From an uncultured Ruminococcus sp. (lineage in GTDB: Bacteria > Bacillota > Clostridia > Oscillospirales > Ruminococcaceae): DNA of 16,842 bases. Below the pieces are notes generated by a model. It was not told the DNA's origin. It saw nothing but the letters and a program-made list of their open reading frames with translations, and did not search any database. The translations under genes were made by a program, and so were the position numbers. Shown piece by piece: positions 14,087 to 16,842 of the stretch; the first letter of the stretch is position 1, and each line of letters begins with the position of its first letter. The DNA is taken from positions 1 through 16,842 of the forward strand of contig CALESG010000034.1 of NCBI GenBank assembly GCA_937907215.1. The letters are read 5' to 3'.

Positions 14087-15802
14087 TTACAACTCTACAT
14101 TTCTGCGAGCCCAGTAGGTCTGCAACATTTCCTCATCAGATGGTCTATTTCTGATTTCCTCTGCTTTTTTTGCTATGGCTTCATCCATACTCTCATATGA
14201 TTCTTTGAAATATTTACGAGCATTCTCTTCATTTTCACTACTAGTCATTTCATAAGCAAAATATTCTGCAAAAAATTCCTTTTCATGCATACCAGTTCCA
14301 GTAGCTGATTTTGTTATAATTTCTCCATCTTTCATAATATCGTTTTCATCAATTTTACAATCCCTATTCCGATCTATCAATTCATCTCCATCGTCAAACT
14401 CTCCATTGCCGTTTTTATCATCATATTCAGCATACCAATAATCACTGTGCCTATATGTTGACTTCCCATAATATTTTCCAGAATGATTTGTTATTCCACC
14501 TGTAATATCAGCAATTTGCTCATTTTCTGCTCCTTGTTCAATTCCACCACCTTTTGAATCACTCCATTTTCCTTGTGAGAATACACCCAACCACACTCCG
14601 GTATACTCTTCATAAATTTTTCGATATGCAAGGCTAAGGCGATAGTTCAAACAACTTTGATCGGCACGCCCCATCAAAACATCAAGTATCTTCTTTTGCC
14701 CCGCTTCATCAATATGTCCCCATTCATCAGACCATTTACCATAAACCGACTCGCTTTTACTATATTTTAATATTGCTTCTTTAAAATTGTTTTCTACATC
14801 TTCATATATAACATCATAAAAATTTCCATCTGATACAACAGAAGTTGTAAAATAACCATTATCCATCATCAAATCGTCTATATTATGACCCAGTTCATGA
14901 AAAACCGTATTATACGCTCCACGTGGATTTTCAACTCCATCTTTTCCATCTTGTAGATTTAATCTTACAGCCCCATCTTGAGGGTCATAATGTGAAGTTC
15001 CAGATTTTCCATCTTTTGTATAACACCATGTATCTACTCTGCATCTATCAATATATTCAAAGAAAATTGTATGGCAATCCCCCTCAGATGTATACGCAAT
15101 GTATTTTATATTAAACTTATCGTTTTCATTAATACCATCTTTAGAAGATTTATCAAAAAATTTATCCATTGACTTTTGCTCATCAGGATGAATCTTTTCA
15201 TACAAGGCAATAAAACATTTTTCTTCTTCCGAAAGATCAGCATCAACAACAAACTTATTCTTTAGATAATTAATATATTTTTGAATTTTGGATTTATCCT
15301 CTTCTGTTAATTGATCATCCGGAATATCATTCAATCGATCGAAATAATCTTTCTTTTCTTCTTCAGACAATTTATCAAAGTCAATATTATTGTATTTCTC
15401 ACTTATCGAAAAAAGTATACTATGCAGATTATCAAAAACACCTACTAAAGAAACAGACTGTATGCTATACTCTTGAATCACTGAAAACTTTTCTTTCAAA
15501 GATTTTAAAGAAGTTTCTCCATCATTCAGACTATCAGAAACCCTAGAATCAACTTGTTCAATTCGTTGAACAACATTATCAAATTTAGAATCTGCTTTCT
15601 GAAAAAGATCATCTAACCCTGATTTTGCAGCATTAATTTGTAAAACCTCAAACCAAGTAACCACATTGTGAATGATACCGGCGTCCCATGAATATGACAT
15701 AGATTCTGTAGATAGAATCGTATTCTGGGCAGCATTTTTACAGTTTACAATTGTTGAAAAAATATTTGAAACTATATTTTGACTATAATCATGCTTGCTC
15801 AT
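14087..15802 (-). CDS. Effector A: shared N-terminal targeting region fused to an HELGH zinc metallopeptidase with calcium loops (putative type VII toxin)
   Basis: 571 residues from the ATG at 15802. A start 18 bases upstream is possible, but AAAGAGGG (15810-15817) sits properly before this one and the paralogues begin at the same residue. Residues 1-207 are the shared region (MSKHDYSQNIVSN, YSWDAGIIHNVVTWFEVLQI, NDIPDDQLTEEDK, ALYEKIHPD). The tip carries a zincin motif H302-E-L-G-H306 and a probable third ligand in EKEFFAEYF (E509 or E513), the arrangement of gluzincin toxins. Between them lie two EF-hand/dockerin-type calcium loops, D462-x-N-x-N-G-x-F-D-x-x-D473 and D477-x-N-x-D-x-x-I-D-x-x-D488. 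It would be an exported protease, perhaps active only in calcium-rich surroundings; the target is unknown. It follows the WXG100-like gene by 17 bases. Confidence 0.82.
   Translation of the reverse strand: MSKHDYSQNIVSNIFSTIVNCKNAAQNTILSTESMSYSWDAGIIHNVVTWFEVLQINAAKSGLDDLFQKADSKFDNVVQRIEQVDSRVSDSLNDGETSLKSLKEKFSVIQEYSIQSVSLVGVFDNLHSILFSISEKYNNIDFDKLSEEEKKDYFDRLNDIPDDQLTEEDKSKIQKYINYLKNKFVVDADLSEEEKCFIALYEKIHPDEQKSMDKFFDKSSKDGINENDKFNIKYIAYTSEGDCHTIFFEYIDRCRVDTWCYTKDGKSGTSHYDPQDGAVRLNLQDGKDGVENPRGAYNTVFHELGHNIDDLMMDNGYFTTSVVSDGNFYDVIYEDVENNFKEAILKYSKSESVYGKWSDEWGHIDEAGQKKILDVLMGRADQSCLNYRLSLAYRKIYEEYTGVWLGVFSQGKWSDSKGGGIEQGAENEQIADITGGITNHSGKYYGKSTYRHSDYWYAEYDDKNGNGEFDDGDELIDRNRDCKIDENDIMKDGEIITKSATGTGMHEKEFFAEYFAYEMTSSENEENARKYFKESYESMDEAIAKKAEEIRNRPSDEEMLQTYWARRNVEL
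15568..15617. repeat. 50-bp block identical to 13526-13575
   Basis: This is the second copy of the perfect repeat in the effector genes, here encoding part of LDDLFQKADSKFDNVV in effector A. The exact match ends with a T/C difference on the left and a C/T difference on the right. Confidence 0.9.
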
Positions 15803-15819
15803 AAAAAAGCCCTCTTTCA

Positions 15820-16134
15820 TTAACCACCCAAATGGAAAATTGAATTATATTGATCTGCGGATTCCGTATTTTTTTTCAAGTCCTCAACTGCACTTTTGGC
15901 AGACTCATAAACACCATCAATTTGAGAACGCAAATTAGTCACTTCTTTTGTAAACATCTCCATGTTGTCATGTCTTGTGCCACGTATAAAGCCATCATTC
16001 ACCAAAATATTTAATGCATCAATGAACTTATCAAGCATTTCTTTTACAGCCTTATCTTTACTTTCAAGCTGCTTCATAACAGATCCCCATTCATCTGTAT
16101 CAACAATTATATCTTTTCCAATTCCTTCAGCCAT
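15820..16134 (-). CDS. WXG100-like/YwqI-like (DUF5344 type) small secretion protein (104 aa)
   Basis: 104 residues, all helical in appearance, without signal peptide. DEWGSVMKQLESKDKAVKEM (13-32) forms the first long helix. A turn at DGFIRGTRHDNMEMF replaces the WXG turn, and a second helix runs to the end (ADQYNSIFHLGG). Length, position directly after a YwqH-like gene and before a toxin-like gene, and the helix-turn-helix hairpin match the ywqH-ywqI-ywqJ layout of type VIIb toxin operons in Bacillus. These small proteins pair with the effector's N-terminal region and help export it; that is family knowledge applied by inference. A GGGAGG ribosome binding site precedes the ATG. It lies 17 bases after the YwqH-like gene. 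Confidence 0.72.
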   Translation of the reverse strand: MAEGIGKDIIVDTDEWGSVMKQLESKDKAVKEMLDKFIDALNILVNDGFIRGTRHDNMEMFTKEVTNLRSQIDGVYESAKSAVEDLKKNTESADQYNSIFHLGG

Positions 16135-16151
16135 ACAAATTTACCTCCCAT

Positions 16152-16649
16152 TTATACCCCTGCCGCAGCTTCAAGGGCAGCTTCTTCTTCAGCTTGCTGT
16201 AACTCCTGATTTAATGATGTCAAACTATTTTTCGCATTTTCAATATCCTGTCGTGCATTTCCTAAATTTATCTGCGCTGCTTCTAAATCATTACTGCACT
16301 TTTGCATCTGAATATCAATTTTGTCAACCATATCTGAAATTTTTTGAAGTGTTTTAGTTCTCGAATCTTCAATTTTCTGATGCGCAGCCGCTGAAAAGCC
16401 TTTCGCAAATCCATTAGTACTGCCATAAGTCTCACCTAATGAATCACAATTTCCAGACAAAGCTTTGTAGAGTTCTTCCAACTCTGAATATGTTTTTTCT
16501 AATGTATCTTTTTGTTTTTTTAAAGCATCATATTCCTTGCTATTTGCTTCTATTTGACTTTGATACACCCCAATCAATGCCCCTTGCTCTGCAATAATTC
16601 CAGTTGCATCTTTAATACTGGCATTCACTTCATCTACAGTTCTTGCCAT
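16152..16649 (-). CDS. Coiled-coil YwqH-like (DUF5082 type) protein, first gene of the effector operon (165 aa)
   Basis: 165 residues from the ATG at 16649. A GTG nine bases upstream was rejected because AAAGGAAG sits 8 bases before the ATG and overlaps nothing. The protein is two long coiled coils: residues about 10-70 (IEANSKEYDALKKQKDTLEK) and about 95-158 (KISDMVDKIDIQMQKCSNDL), joined by a glycine-rich turn GSTNGFAKGFSAAAHQ (about 79-94). The tail is alanine/glutamate-rich (EEEAALEAAAGV). This is the shape of YwqH/DUF5082 proteins, which stand first in LXG-toxin operons and assist toxin export. No signal peptide. The assignment rests on pattern and gene order, not on a strict motif. Confidence 0.72.
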   Translation of the reverse strand: MARTVDEVNASIKDATGIIAEQGALIGVYQSQIEANSKEYDALKKQKDTLEKTYSELEELYKALSGNCDSLGETYGSTNGFAKGFSAAAHQKIEDSRTKTLQKISDMVDKIDIQMQKCSNDLEAAQINLGNARQDIENAKNSLTSLNQELQQAEEEAALEAAAGV

Positions 16650-16681
16650 AGTATACACTTCCTTTCACATTATTGTCTATT

Positions 16682-16709
16682 TTTATATTACATCATTTCA
16701 AAATCTCAA
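16682..16709 (-). promoter_or_regulatory. Promoter of the effector operon
   Basis: On the minus strand TTGAGA (16709-16704) and TATAAA (16687-16682) are separated by 16 bases. Transcription would start near 16675, leaving a leader of about 25 bases that holds the AAAGGAAG ribosome binding site. No terminator was noticed inside the block down to 6130, so this promoter could serve the whole run of genes. Confidence 0.65.
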
Positions 16710-16732
16710 CATGAGATTCTCAAAAGATGTAA
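16688..16732. repeat. 45-bp nested palindrome over the operon promoter
   Basis: TTACATC (16688-16694) and GATGTAA (16726-16732) are exact reverse complements, and inside them AATCTCA (16702-16708) and TGAGATT (16712-16718) are too. The spacing is symmetrical: 7 bases between arms on each side and 3 in the centre. It covers the -35 box and abuts the -10 box, so bound protein would probably block or shape transcription of the effector operon. Confidence 0.7.
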
Positions 16733-16742
16733 CATAACAGGA

Positions 16743-16842
16743 TCAGAAGATAAACAAATATTCACCTTCTGTCCCATTACGTTTACATTTTCCAGTGCAT
16801 CTGACTTTATTAGCCATCAATGCTCTGGGCTGCTCTTTCCAT
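16743..16842 (-). CDS. Possible 3' end of a gene running in from the right edge
   Basis: On the minus strand one frame is open from the window edge to a TGA at 16743, giving 33 residues that end KVRCTGKCKRNGTEGEYLFI-F. An internal ATG (MANKVRC) has no evident ribosome binding site, so a partial gene is more likely than a small peptide gene. A CxxxC pair is visible. With only 33 residues, chance is not excluded. The family is not recognised. The palindromic promoter begins only 10 bases after it. Confidence 0.35.
   Translation of the reverse strand, partial: WKEQPRALMANKVRCTGKCKRNGTEGEYLFIF

Noticed and set aside
13526..15617. Repeats as a CRISPR array or transposon ends
   Set aside because: Only two long copies exist, 2 kb apart and inside homologous coding sequence, without spacers or inverted ends; they are paralogous gene segments.
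15803..15820. Upstream ATG adding MKEGFF to effector A
   Set aside because: The ribosome binding site falls inside these codons and the paralogues start at MS(K/R)HDYSQN.
16702..16718. The inner hairpin as a terminator for the gene at the right edge
   Set aside because: No T-run follows on the minus strand, and the sequence overlaps a good promoter; an operator reading fits better.

Overview
AT-rich DNA of a low-GC Gram-positive bacterium, most likely a gut-type Clostridia member (Ruminococcus-like). That placement is inferred from AGGAGG-type ribosome binding sites, the style of the amidase and AAA-ATPase-like genes, zinc-ribbon membrane proteins, and YwqH/YwqI-like type VII secretion genes. 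No rRNA, complete tRNA or CRISPR array is present.

Left part (1-2272, + strand): the end of a temperate phage or related integrative element. It holds the 3' part of an N-acetylmuramoyl-L-alanine amidase with an SH3 domain, a terminator, a 58-residue excisionase-like helix-turn-helix protein, and a tyrosine integrase with its own promoter. Beyond the integrase lie hairpins and a 45-nt copy of the 3' half of a CAU-anticodon tRNA (minus strand), evidently an attachment core. In the tRNA's direction the missing 5' half should lie just to the right of the core, and it is not there. The DNA on the right may therefore be a second element inserted at the same tRNA, or a rearranged junction.

Middle part (2273-6087): a solitary AAA-ATPase-like/PD-(D/E)XK protein with its own promoter, a 44-codon remnant of an IS66-type transposase, a CPBP intramembrane protease, and a frameshifted secreted protein.

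Right part (6130-16649, all minus strand, very tightly spaced): a modular locus that looks like type VII secretion effectors. In transcription order it contains a coiled-coil YwqH-like protein; a WXG100/YwqI-like protein; effector A (shared N-terminal domain plus an HELGH zinc peptidase with two calcium loops); a small helical partner; effector B (same N-terminal domain, different unrecognised C-terminus); an orphan C-terminal scrap of an effector A-like gene; a second partner; a stand-alone N-terminal domain; an alpha/beta-hydrolase (lipase-like) protein; a zinc-ribbon membrane protein with a caspase/CHAT-like ectodomain; and a smaller zinc-ribbon membrane protein. The operon starts from a promoter embedded in a 45-bp nested palindrome.

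The effector genes share long DNA identities (one perfect 50-bp block) and repeated [partner]-[MS(K/R)HDYSQN protein] units. This is what a polymorphic-toxin locus looks like when it evolves by duplication and tip replacement. Neither the secretion machinery (EssC/YukD-like genes) nor an obvious immunity gene is inside the window.
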